Shown here: in pieces, positions 34,311-43,371 of the stretch
Layout of the letters: every line of letters starts with the position of its first letter
Position numbering within the stretch: the first letter of the stretch is position 1
Origin: Natronoarchaeum philippinense
Lineage (GTDB): Archaea > Halobacteriota > Halobacteria > Halobacteriales > Natronoarchaeaceae
Reading direction: 5' to 3'
NCBI RefSeq assembly: GCF_900215575.1
Contig: NZ_OBEJ01000001.1
Location: 372,001 to 436,000 of the forward strand
Length of the DNA stretch: 64,000 nt
Made by a program: the position numbers and the translations under genes
The notes under the pieces: model-generated
What the model was told of the DNA's origin: nothing
The model's input: the letters and a program-made list of their open reading frames with translations, nothing else
Databases searched by the model: none

Positions 34311-35063
34311 CTACTCGCTCGGTTCCGGCGTCAGCGAGACGAACTCCAGCCCGTTTCGTTCGAGCAGTTCCCGCGCGCGATCGGTCACCGACGGCGCGAC
34401 GAGCAACCCTCGAATTTCGGCGTCGTCGTGGAGGTCACGCTGTAGGGCGTCGACGTAACGCCCGAGTTGGCCGACGGCATCGGGTCCGACGCGCTTTCGC
34501 TTGAGTTCGACGGCGACCGTTCTACTGCTTCGATCCTCGCCGTAGATGTCGATCGCGCCGGCGGTCGTCTGGCGCTCGGTCGCAAGCGGCGTGAAGCCGA
34601 CTTCGAGCAGTTCGGGGTCGTCGAGGATGCGCTCGCGGAGGTCTTCTTCAGTGCCCGAGATGGCGAGTTCGCTCCCGTCGTCGACGACGAACGCAGAGAC
34701 CTGCGTGACGCGCTCGAACCGAACGTCGAGGCGCTCCTCGGGCGTCGACCGGCGGCTCCGAATCCGGAGCGCGCCGTCGTCGAGTTCGGCCTCTTGGGTA
34801 CAGCCCGGGGGCTGCCAGTTGACGGGCTGTTGGCCTTCGTCGGTGTGGACGAGGATCGACCCGTCGGGTTTGAGCATCACGTGACGGTCGCCGGGGCCGA
34901 GCGTGCTCGACGCCCGGCCGTCGTACTCGACCGTACACCGGCCGAACACGGTGATCATCGCCCCCGCCTCGATCCCCTCGGCGACGCGCGCTCTGGCTTG
35001 CTCGGGCGCCGGATCGACGAGGGTGTCGGCCCGCGCCGACCGGCGGTCCTCCGTTGCGGTCAC
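34311..35063 (-). CDS. nucS: Endonuclease NucS (EndoMS)
   Basis: 250 residues. An N-terminal beta-sandwich dimer and DNA-binding domain (about 30-125, with FGRCTVEYDGRASSTLGPGDR and LIVH-like strands) is followed by a RecB-like nuclease domain with GAIDIYGEDRSSRTVAVELKRKR, the PD-(D/E)xK active site. NucS cuts double-stranded DNA at mismatches in archaea and actinobacteria, which usually lack MutS-MutL; here mutS lies just downstream, convergent. Confidence 0.92.
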   Translation of the reverse strand: MTATEDRRSARADTLVDPAPEQARARVAEGIEAGAMITVFGRCTVEYDGRASSTLGPGDRHVMLKPDGSILVHTDEGQQPVNWQPPGCTQEAELDDGALRIRSRRSTPEERLDVRFERVTQVSAFVVDDGSELAISGTEEDLRERILDDPELLEVGFTPLATERQTTAGAIDIYGEDRSSRTVAVELKRKRVGPDAVGQLGRYVDALQRDLHDDAEIRGLLVAPSVTDRARELLERNGLEFVSLTPEPSE

Positions 35064-35143
35064 TGGCGCTCCGTAGCGCCCTCACGGGCTTAAAGCGTCT
35101 GTTCGCCGTCGGAAGGCGGGAGGCTTTTCCGGCATCCCGAGAA

Positions 35144-35668
35144 GTGGTTGGCGTGCTCCGCGACACCGGACTGACGGGCGCGTACGCCGGCGTCCTCGTG
35201 GGCGTGCTCGGCGCCGTCGCGTGGGCGAGCGGGAACCCATTCATCTTCCCGAGCCTCGGCCCGACCGCGTTCCTGCTGGCGCGCTCGCGCACCGGCGCCG
35301 TCGTCGCGCCCCGCCGGGTGATCGGCGGGCACGCCGTCGGCGTCGTCGCCGGACTGGCGGCCCACCACCTGATCGCGCCGGGCGCCGCGCTGTCGGTCGC
35401 CGCGCCCGCCCTTTCGACCGACGTGTTGCGTCTCGCGGTCGCCGCCGCGGTGTCTGTCGCCGCCACGAGCGTCGGGATGCTCGCCGCCGACGTGAACCAC
35501 CCGCCGGCCTGCGCGACGACGCTGATCGTCTCGCTCGGGATCCTCCCGAGCCTCCGTAGCGGCGCCGTCGTCGTCGCCGCCGTAGTGGTGCTCGTCGGTG
35601 TCCACCGGGTCGCGCTCCGGGCGCGAGCGGCGGTCCTCCAAGCCGCTGGCGAGGCCTCCGAAGCCTGA
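35144..35668 (+). CDS. HPP family membrane protein
   Basis: About 174 residues from GTG 35144; a GTG three codons later is equally possible, and the frame stays open far upstream inside DNA that is antisense to nucS. The core has GNPFIFPSLGPTAFLLARSRTG and the name-giving NHPPACATTLIVSLG, with four to five membrane segments. HPP proteins are implicated in nitrite transport in some organisms; the role here is unknown. The ribosomal or metabolic neighbours give no hint. Confidence 0.75.
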   Translation: MVGVLRDTGLTGAYAGVLVGVLGAVAWASGNPFIFPSLGPTAFLLARSRTGAVVAPRRVIGGHAVGVVAGLAAHHLIAPGAALSVAAPALSTDVLRLAVAAAVSVAATSVGMLAADVNHPPACATTLIVSLGILPSLRSGAVVVAAVVVLVGVHRVALRARAAVLQAAGEASEA

Positions 35669-35725
35669 CCGCTCGCCGCCGTCAATCCACCGCAGTTTTG
35701 ACGCCCCGGCCGATATTCGGGAGTA

Positions 35726-37444
35726 ATGAACGACGACCTCCGCGAGCGCATCGAGCGCGAGGCCGAAAAGCACGCGCTGATCAACGCTGTCAAGCACGAG
35801 AGCGACGCCGATGTCGGGGCGATCATGGGCCCGCTGATGGGCGAGAACCCCGAGTTCCGGGAGCACGGCGACGAGATCCCCGGTATCGCCGGCGGCGTCA
35901 TCGCCGAGATTAACGGACTGAGCCACGAGGAGCGCCGCGAGCGTCTCGGCGAGATAGCGCCCGAAGAGCTCAACGAACTCGACAGCGAGGACGACGAGGA
36001 AGAGGAGATCCTGCCGGACCTCCCGCGAGCGGACGAGTACGACCAGATCCGGATGCGCGTCGCGCCCAATCCCAACGGCCCGTGGCATCTCGGCCACGCC
36101 CGGATGCCCGCGGTCATCGGGACGTACAAGGAGCTGTACGACGGCTGGTTCTGCGTCCGGTTCGACGACACCGACCCCGAGACGAAGCGCCCCGATCTCG
36201 ACGCCTACGACGAGATTCTCGACGCCATCGAGTATCTCGGCTTCGAGCCCGACGAGACCTATCTCGCCAGCGACCGCGTCGAGACGTACTACGAGCACGC
36301 CCGCGAACTGATCGAGGCCGGCGGCGCGTACACCTGCTCGTGTTCCGGCGAGGAGTTCTCGAATCTCAAGAACTCGGGCGAGGCCTGTCCCCACCGCGAC
36401 AAGGACGTAGAGACCACCCGCGAGGAGTTCGAGGCGATGGTCGACGGCGAGTACGACAGCGGCGAGATGGTCCTGCGCGTCAAGACCGATATCGAGCACA
36501 AAAACCCCGCACTCCGGGACTTCGTCGCGTTCCGGATGGTCGACACGCCCCACCCGCGCGAGGAAGCCAGCGAGTACCGCTGCTGGCCGATGCTGGACTT
36601 CCAGAGCGGCATCGACGACCACCTGCTGGGCATCACCCACATCATCCGCGGTATCGACCTGCAGGACTCCGCCAAGCGCCAGCAGTTCGTCTACGACTAC
36701 TTCGGCTGGGAGTACCCCGAAGTGATCCACTGGGGCCACGTCCAGATCGACGCCTACGACGTGAAGATGAGCACGTCGACGATCAAGGAACTGATCGACG
36801 ACGGCGAACTGGACGGCTGGGACGACCCGCGTGCGCCCACCCTCGCAAGCGTCAGCCGGCGGGGCATCCGCGGCGACGCCATCACCGACGCGATGGTCGA
36901 GCTTGGAACCTCGACGAGCAACGTCGATCTGGCCATGTCGTCGGTCTACGCCAACAACCGCGACCTTGTCGACGACGAGGCGGACCGCTACTTCTTCGTC
37001 CGCGAGGGAACCGAAGTCGCGCTGACCGGCGACGGGCCCGACGAGGCCACCCCGCAGCGCCACCCCGACCACGAGGACCGGGGCACCCGAGAGATCCCCG
37101 TCGGCGACGCCGTCGTCGTCGAACCCGAAGACCTGCCCGACCCCGAGGAGCGCGTCTGGCTGAAGGGTCTGGGCTGCGTGCGCTACACGCGCGACGCGTT
37201 CCAGTTCACCGGCGACGACATCGACGCCGTGCGCGAGGAGGGCGTCGACGTGATCCACTGGGCGCCCGCCGACGAGTCAGTCCCGGTACGGATGCGAACG
37301 CCCGAGGGCGACGTGGAAGGCGCCGCAGAACCCGAGTTCGCCGAGACCGACGCCGACGAGGTCGTGCAGTTCGAGCGCATCGGCTTTGCGCGAGTCGACC
37401 GCCACGACGACGAGGAGTCGGTCGCGTACTACGCACATCCCTGA
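35726..37444 (+). CDS. gltX: Glutamyl-tRNA synthetase (archaeal type)
   Basis: 572 residues. The class I HIGH site is PNPNGPWHLGHARM (about 112-126), the KMSKS equivalent is DVKMSTSTIKEL (about 347), and FVRFDDTDPETKRP-like sequence (CVRFDDTDP) follows HIGH. The C-terminal part is the beta-barrel anticodon domain of the GlnRS-like archaeal subclass, not the bacterial helical one. In organisms without GlnRS this enzyme is non-discriminating and works with GatDE; that is family knowledge. TTTTGAC (35695-35701) is the likely TATA region. Confidence 0.95.
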   Translation: MNDDLRERIEREAEKHALINAVKHESDADVGAIMGPLMGENPEFREHGDEIPGIAGGVIAEINGLSHEERRERLGEIAPEELNELDSEDDEEEEILPDLPRADEYDQIRMRVAPNPNGPWHLGHARMPAVIGTYKELYDGWFCVRFDDTDPETKRPDLDAYDEILDAIEYLGFEPDETYLASDRVETYYEHARELIEAGGAYTCSCSGEEFSNLKNSGEACPHRDKDVETTREEFEAMVDGEYDSGEMVLRVKTDIEHKNPALRDFVAFRMVDTPHPREEASEYRCWPMLDFQSGIDDHLLGITHIIRGIDLQDSAKRQQFVYDYFGWEYPEVIHWGHVQIDAYDVKMSTSTIKELIDDGELDGWDDPRAPTLASVSRRGIRGDAITDAMVELGTSTSNVDLAMSSVYANNRDLVDDEADRYFFVREGTEVALTGDGPDEATPQRHPDHEDRGTREIPVGDAVVVEPEDLPDPEERVWLKGLGCVRYTRDAFQFTGDDIDAVREEGVDVIHWAPADESVPVRMRTPEGDVEGAAEPEFAETDADEVVQFERIGFARVDRHDDEESVAYYAHP

Positions 37445-37462
37445 GACGAGACCGCGATCGCG

Positions 37463-38497
37463 CTACCGTCTGTCGAGCGTCTCTCGGACCCTAATTCTCG
37501 CCGCCGCGGCACCTTCGGCACCGCTCTCGATTTCGGCGTCGACGCCGAACTCGCCGAGAAGTTCGATACTCGACTCGACGTGATCCGTGACTTCGGGAAT
37601 CGCTATTTCGCCGCCCGCGAGCGCCAGCCAGACGAGCAACTGGTCGGCGAGGTGTCGGTCCACTACGGCCGCGCTTTCCTCGAACGTCCGGAACGATCGG
37701 ACGGCATCCTCGCCGACACGTTCGGCGGGCTTTCCGCGCTCGCCCAGCGCGTCCGCGCCGGCGAGTGCGTTCTCGTAGTCGGCCCGGAACGTCAGCGCGG
37801 TGCCCGTCGAGTCGGCGTCGGCGTACGTCGCGCTGCGCTCGATCACGTCGACGCCATCGGGCAGCGCTGCGGCTGCACCACGGGCTTGGCGCTCGGCGAC
37901 TTCGGCGTCCGCGAGATCAGCCGACGCTACCGAGTAGATGCGGACGCCGCGGCGCTCGCCCCTGTCTGTGAGTTGGATTTGCGTCGGCGTCGAGGGCGCC
38001 ATCGAGAGCGTCGCGGCGCCGCCGCCGGCCGGGTAGAAGCCGCGCCGATCGACATCGAGCGCGGCCTGTACGTCGTGACGCCGAAGCAGCGGCAGTTTGA
38101 CGTTCCGGACGGCGTCGATCGGCGGCGACCACTTCACGTCGGTGCCGCCGCGGATCGTGACCGCGAGCGGCCCGTCGATTGCGGCCGCCAGCGGGAGGAC
38201 GGCGTCGAGTACGAGCGTCACGCTGCCGGCGGTCCCGACATCGACCTCGTACCGGCCGCCGGATGGCGAGTCCGGTTCGAACGTCAGCGTCTCGGCGCCG
38301 AGGTCGGCACCCTCGACGTCGGCGTCACAGACCGCGGCGAGAAGTTCGACGGCAGCGAGGTGCTGGTGCTTGAGGCCGGGGTCGTCGCGTGCACCCCGGA
38401 CGTTTTCGATCCGGACCGATTCACCGGCGAGCGCGGCCAACGAGAGCGCCGAGCGGACGATCTGGCCGCCGCCGTCGGCGCCGTCGAGTTCGATCAC
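37463..38497 (-). CDS. rtcA: RNA 3'-terminal phosphate cyclase
   Basis: 344 residues from GTG 38497. MIELDGADGGGQIVRSALSLAALAGESVRI is the RtcA opening (DGxxGEGG-like loop). HLAAVELLAAVCDADVEGA and GGAATLSMAP follow, and HLADQLLVWLALAGGEI contains the His used for AMP attachment (His in ADQLL context). It converts RNA 3'-phosphates to 2',3'-cyclic phosphates with ATP. TTTTTG on the minus strand near 38522-38528 suits a leaderless GTG start. The rtcB ligase is not in the window. Confidence 0.92.
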   Translation of the reverse strand: MIELDGADGGGQIVRSALSLAALAGESVRIENVRGARDDPGLKHQHLAAVELLAAVCDADVEGADLGAETLTFEPDSPSGGRYEVDVGTAGSVTLVLDAVLPLAAAIDGPLAVTIRGGTDVKWSPPIDAVRNVKLPLLRRHDVQAALDVDRRGFYPAGGGAATLSMAPSTPTQIQLTDRGERRGVRIYSVASADLADAEVAERQARGAAAALPDGVDVIERSATYADADSTGTALTFRADYENALAGADALGERGKPAERVGEDAVRSFRTFEESAAVVDRHLADQLLVWLALAGGEIAIPEVTDHVESSIELLGEFGVDAEIESGAEGAAAARIRVRETLDRR

Positions 38498-38531
38498 GCT
38501 CCCGAGTACGCGGCGTCGAACAAAAAGCGAC

Positions 38532-39011
38532 TCACGTCACCGCGAGCACGAACCCGACCAGCATCCCGAAGGTCAACAGTGCCTGAACTGCCGTCCCGCC
38601 GAGGATGCCGACGGTCGTCGCCGCCGCGGTTCGCAGCCCCCGACTGACGTCCTGGTGACGCCGCAGTTCCAGTAGAAAGACGGCGACGGCGACGCCGAAG
38701 ATCATTCCGAGCGGGCCAGTAACCAGCAGTAGTGCGATCCCGACGACGCTGGCGACCGCGGAGACGCCCCACGACGCCCCGCCGGCCCGCGCCGAAACGG
38801 CGCTGGCGAGGAAGTCCGCCGAGAACGCGACGACGCCGACCAGCACCAAGCCGACGACGGTGATCGCCCCCGGTTCGGAGAAGCCGCTGTACGCCCAGTA
38901 GCCGAGCACCGCGGCGACGGAAATCGGCGGGCCGGGCGCCAGCGGGACGATGCTGCCGACGACGCCGACGATCAGCAGGGCGACGGCGACCAGCAACGCG
39001 ACATCTACCAT
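38532..39011 (-). CDS. DUF456 family membrane protein
   Basis: 159 residues from ATG 39011. Four to five hydrophobic segments with LLIVGVVGSIVPLAPGPPISVAAVLGYWAYSGF, the DUF456 N-terminal pattern, and GASWGVSAVASVVGIALLLVTGPLGMIFG in the middle. Function is unknown. The frame upstream of ATG 39011 is rich in Arg and is not coding. It ends 34 bases before rtcA and could be co-transcribed with it. Confidence 0.8.
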   Translation of the reverse strand: MVDVALLVAVALLIVGVVGSIVPLAPGPPISVAAVLGYWAYSGFSEPGAITVVGLVLVGVVAFSADFLASAVSARAGGASWGVSAVASVVGIALLLVTGPLGMIFGVAVAVFLLELRRHQDVSRGLRTAAATTVGILGGTAVQALLTFGMLVGFVLAVT

Positions 39012-39134
39012 ACCCGCCAGAAGGTCCGGAAGCCGTATAGGAATTGGCGTTCGGGCGGGTCGGTAGTGGCGCCCGATCGACCACCCGGAGCGGCGAGCGC
39101 AACGATTAGGGCCCGGCCCTCGCAAGCCCGTTGC

Positions 39135-39860
39135 ATGACGAAAACCGCCGTGATCGTCGGTGCCTCGTCGGGAATCGGCCGAGCGCTCGCGCACGAACTC
39201 GCCGAGGCGGGCTACGATGTCGGCCTCACCGCCCGGCGTACCGAGTTGCTCGAAGAGATCGGCGCGGAACTACCCACCCACGCCTACGTCGCCACGATGG
39301 ACGTGACCGACGCCGAGGACGCCCGGTCGGGGTTCCGGGAACTCGCCGACGCGATGGGCGGCGTCGACCTCGTCGTGCTCAGCGCCGGCGTCGGCGACGA
39401 GAACTGGGCTCTCGACTGGGAACCGGATCGGGACGTGATCGACGTGAACGTCCGCGGGTTCGCCGCCCTCGCAACGGCGTCGATGGCCCACTTCCGCGAA
39501 CGGGGCGGCGGCCACCTCGTCGGCATCTCGTCGGTCGCCGCGCGCTTTGGCAACGGCGCCGCGCCGGCGTATAATGCCTCGAAGGCGTTCGTCTCGACGT
39601 ATCTGGAAGGGCTGCGGTACAACGCAAACGGCCGAGAGGACGACATCACCGTCACGACGATCGAACCCGGCTTCGTCGACACGGAGATGGCGCTGGGCGA
39701 GAACCTCTTCTGGATGTGCTCGCCAGAGACCGCGGCGGCCCAGATCCGCCGCGCGATCGAAAAGGGGCGCACCCACGCCTACGTCACTCGACGCTGGCGA
39801 CTCGTGTCGTGGTTCCTCAGCGCGATGCCGGAGTTCGTCCTGAAGCGGCTGTTCTCCTGA
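39135..39860 (+). CDS. Short-chain dehydrogenase/reductase
   Basis: 241 residues. The Rossmann motif is VIVGASSGIGRALAHELAEAG; VDLVVLSAGVGD corresponds to NNAG, the catalytic Ser is in GISSVAARFG and the active-site pair is Tyr-x3-Lys in PAYNASKAF. IEPGFVDTEMA is the product-side PG motif. The C-terminus (WRLVSWFLSAMPEFVLKRLFS) is hydrophobic and may rest on a membrane, suggesting a lipid-like substrate. Converges on tmcA, three bases away. Confidence 0.9.
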   Translation: MTKTAVIVGASSGIGRALAHELAEAGYDVGLTARRTELLEEIGAELPTHAYVATMDVTDAEDARSGFRELADAMGGVDLVVLSAGVGDENWALDWEPDRDVIDVNVRGFAALATASMAHFRERGGGHLVGISSVAARFGNGAAPAYNASKAFVSTYLEGLRYNANGREDDITVTTIEPGFVDTEMALGENLFWMCSPETAAAQIRRAIEKGRTHAYVTRRWRLVSWFLSAMPEFVLKRLFS

Positions 39861-39863
39861 GTC

Positions 39864-42182
39864 TCAGTCGTAGCGCTCGCGCTCGGCCAGCGCGACCTCG
39901 CCGCCGTACCGATCCACGAGGGGTTGGAACGCCGCACCGAGCGCGCGCATGCACTGGCCCGAGGAGTGAAAGCCGAGCAGGTCCTCGACGGTCTCCCAGT
40001 CCCGTGCCTGAAGGACGCGCAGGATCAGCAGGCGCTCCTTCCGGTCGTCGAGAAGCCGGTCTTCGGCGTCGGCCTGTGATTCGGTATCGGAGAAGTACCG
40101 CACTGCGAGCCGCCGAAACGGCCGCGGCGATACGTCGAACATCCCCGGCCCGTACGACGAGCCGACGACGACGCGCCACTCCCAGTCGGTCAGCTCCAGT
40201 TGGGGTTCGGCGTCGACCGCGCGCAGTGCCGCCCGCGCAACGTCGGGATCGAGGTCGGCGAGCCGATCCGAGAGCACCGAGCCGATCCGGCGGGCAAACC
40301 GCGCCGCGGTCCGATCCCGCAGGTCGCGGCCGGCGTCGGTCAGCGGATCGAGCATGATCGCCGAATACTCGCCGCTGGCGTCGTTGCGCGTCGTCGAGAG
40401 ATGCACCGTCGAGAAGCCGTTTTCGGACCAGAATCCGAGGAGTTCCGGCGTCGCGCCGTAGCCGACGCCGAGCCAGTCGAGACCAGCGCCGTCGGGGGTC
40501 TCGGCCGCGCTCGCTCGCTCGCGCACGGCCGAGAGGAGTTCCGAGCCCAGTCCCCGAGAGCGCGCGGCGTGATGCGTTGCGATCCGGAGGACGCGCCACC
40601 CGACGGGGATTGCGGCGTCCTCGTCGCGGAGCTGAGTGGTCAGCACGTCGGGGAGCATGTTCCCGCGCACGCGCTCGCCGTCGTACATCCGGGCGCGCAA
40701 GTCGGCCGAAAGCCCGCCCTCGCGGGCCAACAGCGCGACCGAAACGACGTGCCCGTCGACGAGCAGCGCCTCGACGGCGAGATTCGGCGCGTCGAGCAGT
40801 CTGGCGAGGTCGTTCGGTTCGGTCCGGTAGTGGGCGAGCACGAGCAGGCCGAACGTCTCGCGTAGCAGGTTCGGATCGGCCAGCAACTCCTCGGCGTCGA
40901 GCCGCCGCCGCGTCGCGGTCTCGGGGTCGGCGTCGGCGACAAGTTGCTCGACCGGCGGGCGGGCGTCGAGCAGCAGGGCGTCGAACGCCCAGACTTCGAC
41001 CGGGTCGCCCGGCGCGTAGCGGATCGGCTCGGACAGCGTCGCCTCGATCACCTCGTGGCGCCCCTCGTCGAGTCGGTCGCGGAACCGGACCGAGAACCCC
41101 CGTCCGGCACCCTCGTACCCGTGGACGGTCGTGGCGAAAGCGACGCGGTCGGCGTCGAGAAAGCGTTCGAGTAAGCCGACCGACAGCGCAGCAGCCTCGT
41201 CGACGATCACTGCGTCGGCGTCGCCGGCGCGTTCGGCGGCGTCGGCCGGTTCCGCAAACGTCAGCGAGCCGCTGTTGGGAATATCGATGCTGCGCGACCG
41301 GTTCGAGCCGTCGCTCGGCCGGTCGAGCAGCGCCTCGGCGCGCGCGAACAGTTCGTGCACGCTCCGGAACTCCGGCGCGGTCACGAGCACGTCGGCGCCG
41401 TCGGCGACAAGACTGCCGGCGGCCAGCCCGGCCGCGCTCGACTTGCCGCGGCCGCGGTCGGACTCGATCACGACCGCGCTGGCCTCGGCGGCGTCATCAC
41501 GGTCGTTCGCAGCGCCTGCGAGTGCTTCGAGCGCGTTCAGGGCGTCGGCTTGGTCGTCGGTCAGACACGCCTCGTACGCTTCGGCCGGAAACACGCCACC
41601 GCTGGCGGACGCCGCGGTCGCGTCGGCGTCCTGCCCAATGAGACGCGGGGCCGGATCGGTCAGTCCGTCGTCCTCGACGACGCCGCCGTCAAGATCGAGG
41701 ATGCCGACGCCGCGGTGAGCGCGCAGGGTTTCGACGAATCGACGCCTGAAGTGCCCCGTCACGTCCTCAGCTTCGAAGGGTGGGACGGCGAGGCTCTCGT
41801 CGAAGCCGTCGCGGCGCTCGGGCCACTCGTCGAGCGGCGGCGTCAGTAAGAGGAGGAGGCCGCCGCCGTCGACCGCACCCGCGACCCGTCCGACGGCGTT
41901 CGGGCGCAAGGCGTCGTGGCAGTCGATTGCAACAGCCTCGCGAGTCGTCCCGAGCAACTCGACCGCGCGGTGCTGCTCGACGCGCTCACAGTCCAGTCGG
42001 TCCTTCGGACCCAACAGTGTCGTCGCACCGCGGTCGATCCCGGCCGCGTCGAGCGCCTCGGCCGCGGCGTCGTAACAGCGGTCGCGGCCGCCCGCGAGCA
42101 CCAGCAGGCGGCGCTCGTCGAGGGCGGCGGCTTCCGCTCGGAGCGCGGCGGCAACGGCCGCGACGGCGTCGAGGGATGTCAC
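39864..42182 (-). CDS. tmcA: tRNA(Met) cytidine acetyltransferase
   Basis: 772 residues from GTG 42182, confirmed by a TTACTT box about 28 bases upstream. Domains: an N-terminal DUF1726-like part (1-150), a RecD-like helicase with DRGRGKSSAAGLAAGSL (about 240) and VIVDEAAALSVGLLERFL, and a GNAT acetyltransferase with ATHHAARSRGLGSELLSAV (about 530), then a helical tail. It makes N4-acetylcytidine in tRNA, and in archaea more widely in rRNA and mRNA, using acetyl-CoA and ATP. Confidence 0.93.
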   Translation of the reverse strand: MTSLDAVAAVAAALRAEAAALDERRLLVLAGGRDRCYDAAAEALDAAGIDRGATTLLGPKDRLDCERVEQHRAVELLGTTREAVAIDCHDALRPNAVGRVAGAVDGGGLLLLLTPPLDEWPERRDGFDESLAVPPFEAEDVTGHFRRRFVETLRAHRGVGILDLDGGVVEDDGLTDPAPRLIGQDADATAASASGGVFPAEAYEACLTDDQADALNALEALAGAANDRDDAAEASAVVIESDRGRGKSSAAGLAAGSLVADGADVLVTAPEFRSVHELFARAEALLDRPSDGSNRSRSIDIPNSGSLTFAEPADAAERAGDADAVIVDEAAALSVGLLERFLDADRVAFATTVHGYEGAGRGFSVRFRDRLDEGRHEVIEATLSEPIRYAPGDPVEVWAFDALLLDARPPVEQLVADADPETATRRRLDAEELLADPNLLRETFGLLVLAHYRTEPNDLARLLDAPNLAVEALLVDGHVVSVALLAREGGLSADLRARMYDGERVRGNMLPDVLTTQLRDEDAAIPVGWRVLRIATHHAARSRGLGSELLSAVRERASAAETPDGAGLDWLGVGYGATPELLGFWSENGFSTVHLSTTRNDASGEYSAIMLDPLTDAGRDLRDRTAARFARRIGSVLSDRLADLDPDVARAALRAVDAEPQLELTDWEWRVVVGSSYGPGMFDVSPRPFRRLAVRYFSDTESQADAEDRLLDDRKERLLILRVLQARDWETVEDLLGFHSSGQCMRALGAAFQPLVDRYGGEVALAERERYD

Positions 42183-42370
42183 TACCGAACCGTTGTCGGG
42201 TGGGCAAGTAATCTCTTGGCTTCGCTGCTCGCTCGGCCGCCGAGACCCCGCCGTGGCATCGTCGTACCACAGACGCGAAGGGAGGGCTGCTCCCTGCTGC
42301 CCGGACCCACGGCTCAGATACTGGCACTGGCGTGTGTCGCCTTCCCACTGCCTCTCGCGTTTGAAAGCGC

Positions 42371-42377
42371 TTTTATG
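42371..42377 (+). promoter_or_regulatory. TATA box of the ribosomal protein operon
   Basis: TTTTATG; transcription would begin near 42400, leaving a leader of about 140 bases before the L7Ae start. Confidence 0.55.
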
Positions 42378-42399
42378 GGGTGGTGTGCAACGAAAGGTT

Positions 42400-42538
42400 A
42401 CAGCCTGCGCGGGGTTGATGATGCTCCTAGCCACACAGGACAGTCGCCGGTCGCCGTCGCGGCGGTCGGAGCGGACGGCCAAACAGGCCGGCCGGACGGC
42501 AGGGGAGCGCGAGCCCACGCGCGGGAGGTGATCCACAC
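42400..42538 (+). promoter_or_regulatory. Long mRNA leader of rpl7ae with a box-C-like motif
   Basis: The leader contains TGATGA at 42416-42421, the box C sequence of kink-turn RNAs bound by L7Ae, several GC-rich hairpin-forming stretches, and a Shine-Dalgarno site before the ATG. No CTGA box D is visible, so a standard C/D element cannot be completed. Autoregulation is possible but unproven. The rest of 42183-42399 holds the tmcA promoter (about 42207-42213) and nothing else recognisable. Confidence 0.4.
42524..42533 (+). promoter_or_regulatory. Extended Shine-Dalgarno site of rpl7ae
   Basis: GGAGGTGATC is complementary to essentially the whole anti-Shine-Dalgarno tail of 16S rRNA and ends five bases before ATG 42539; much stronger than other sites in the window. 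Confidence 0.7.
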
Positions 42539-42901
42539 ATGCCAGTATACGTAGACTTCGACGTCCCAGCCGACCTCCAGGACGACGCCGTAGAGACCCT
42601 GGAAGTCGCACGAGACACGGGTACAGTCAAGAAAGGAACCAACGAGACCACCAAGGCGGTCGAGCGCGGCAACGCCGAGCTCGTCTACGTCGCCGAGGAC
42701 GTTCAGCCCGAGGAGATCGTGATGCACCTGCCCGAGCTCGCCAACGAGAAGGGCATCCCGGTCGTCTTCATCGAGACTCAGGACGACGTGGGGCACGCTG
42801 CCGGGCTGGAAGTCGGTAGCGCCGCCGCGGCGATCGTCGACGCCGGCGAGGCGTCCGACGACGTCGAGGAGATCGCAACCAAGGTCGAGGACCTTCAGTA
42901 G
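42539..42901 (+). CDS. rpl7ae: 50S ribosomal protein L7Ae
   Basis: 120 residues. [20 protein letters not shown], then [46 protein letters not shown] is the L7Ae RNA-binding core that recognises kink-turns; [24 protein letters not shown] completes it. Beyond the ribosome it binds C/D and H/ACA guide RNAs and RNase P. First gene of the L7Ae-S28e-L24e-Ndk operon. Confidence 0.97.
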   Translation: MPVYVDFDVPADLQDDAVETLEVARDTGTVKKGTNETTKAVERGNAELVYVAEDVQPEEIVMHLPELANEKGIPVVFIETQDDVGHAAGLEVGSAAAAIVDAGEASDDVEEIATKVEDLQ

Positions 42902-42910
42902 AGATCTCCC

Positions 42911-43135
42911 ATGAGCGCAGAAGAGTCTGAAAGCGGATCCACGCCCGCCGAAGTGATCGAGATCGTGGGCAAGACCGGGATGCACGGCGAGGCCATGCAG
43001 GTCAAGTGCCGCATCCGGGAGGGCGAGAATCAGGGCCGCATCATCACGCGGAACGTTCTCGGCCCCGTCCGAGAGGGCGACGTCCTCCAGCTCCGCGAAA
43101 CCGCCCGCGAAGCCGACTCCATCGGAGGTCAGTGA
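42911..43135 (+). CDS. rps28e: 30S ribosomal protein S28e
   Basis: 74 residues. [58 protein letters not shown] is the full S28e OB-fold; the N-terminal ten residues are a polar extension ([10 protein letters not shown]). It starts nine bases after the L7Ae stop and ends two bases before the L24e start. Confidence 0.97.
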   Translation: MSAEESESGSTPAEVIEIVGKTGMHGEAMQVKCRIREGENQGRIITRNVLGPVREGDVLQLRETAREADSIGGQ

Positions 43136-43137
43136 CG

Positions 43138-43371
43138 ATGCCCCAGACGAGAGAATGTGACTACTGTGGCGGCGACATCCCCCCGGGAACGGGAACGATG
43201 CTCGTTCGCACGAGCGGTCAGACGATCCACTACTGCTCCAGCAAGTGCGAGAAAAACGCCGATCTCGGCCGCGAACCCCGCGATGTCGAGTGGACCGAGG
43301 CCGGCGGTAGCCGCGAGCGTCGCGCCGCCGACGCCGAAGAGGAACAGGACGCAGAGGACGACGAAGAATGA
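43138..43371 (+). CDS. rpl24e: 50S ribosomal protein L24e
   Basis: 77 residues from ATG 43138. The zinc ribbon is [18 protein letters not shown] ... [24 protein letters not shown] with four ligand cysteines. The last 20 residues are almost all acidic ([11 protein letters not shown]), a halophile adaptation. GGAGGT a few bases earlier serves as ribosome binding site and its stop overlaps the ndk start (ATGA). Confidence 0.97.
   Translation: MPQTRECDYCGGDIPPGTGTMLVRTSGQTIHYCSSKCEKNADLGREPRDVEWTEAGGSRERRAADAEEEQDAEDDEE

Noticed and set aside
41916..42554. Possible upstream frame starting at ATG 42375 and overlapping the rpl7ae start
   Set aside because: The TATA box at 42371-42377 places this ATG before the expected transcript start; the protein is Arg/Gly-rich with no halophile acidity.
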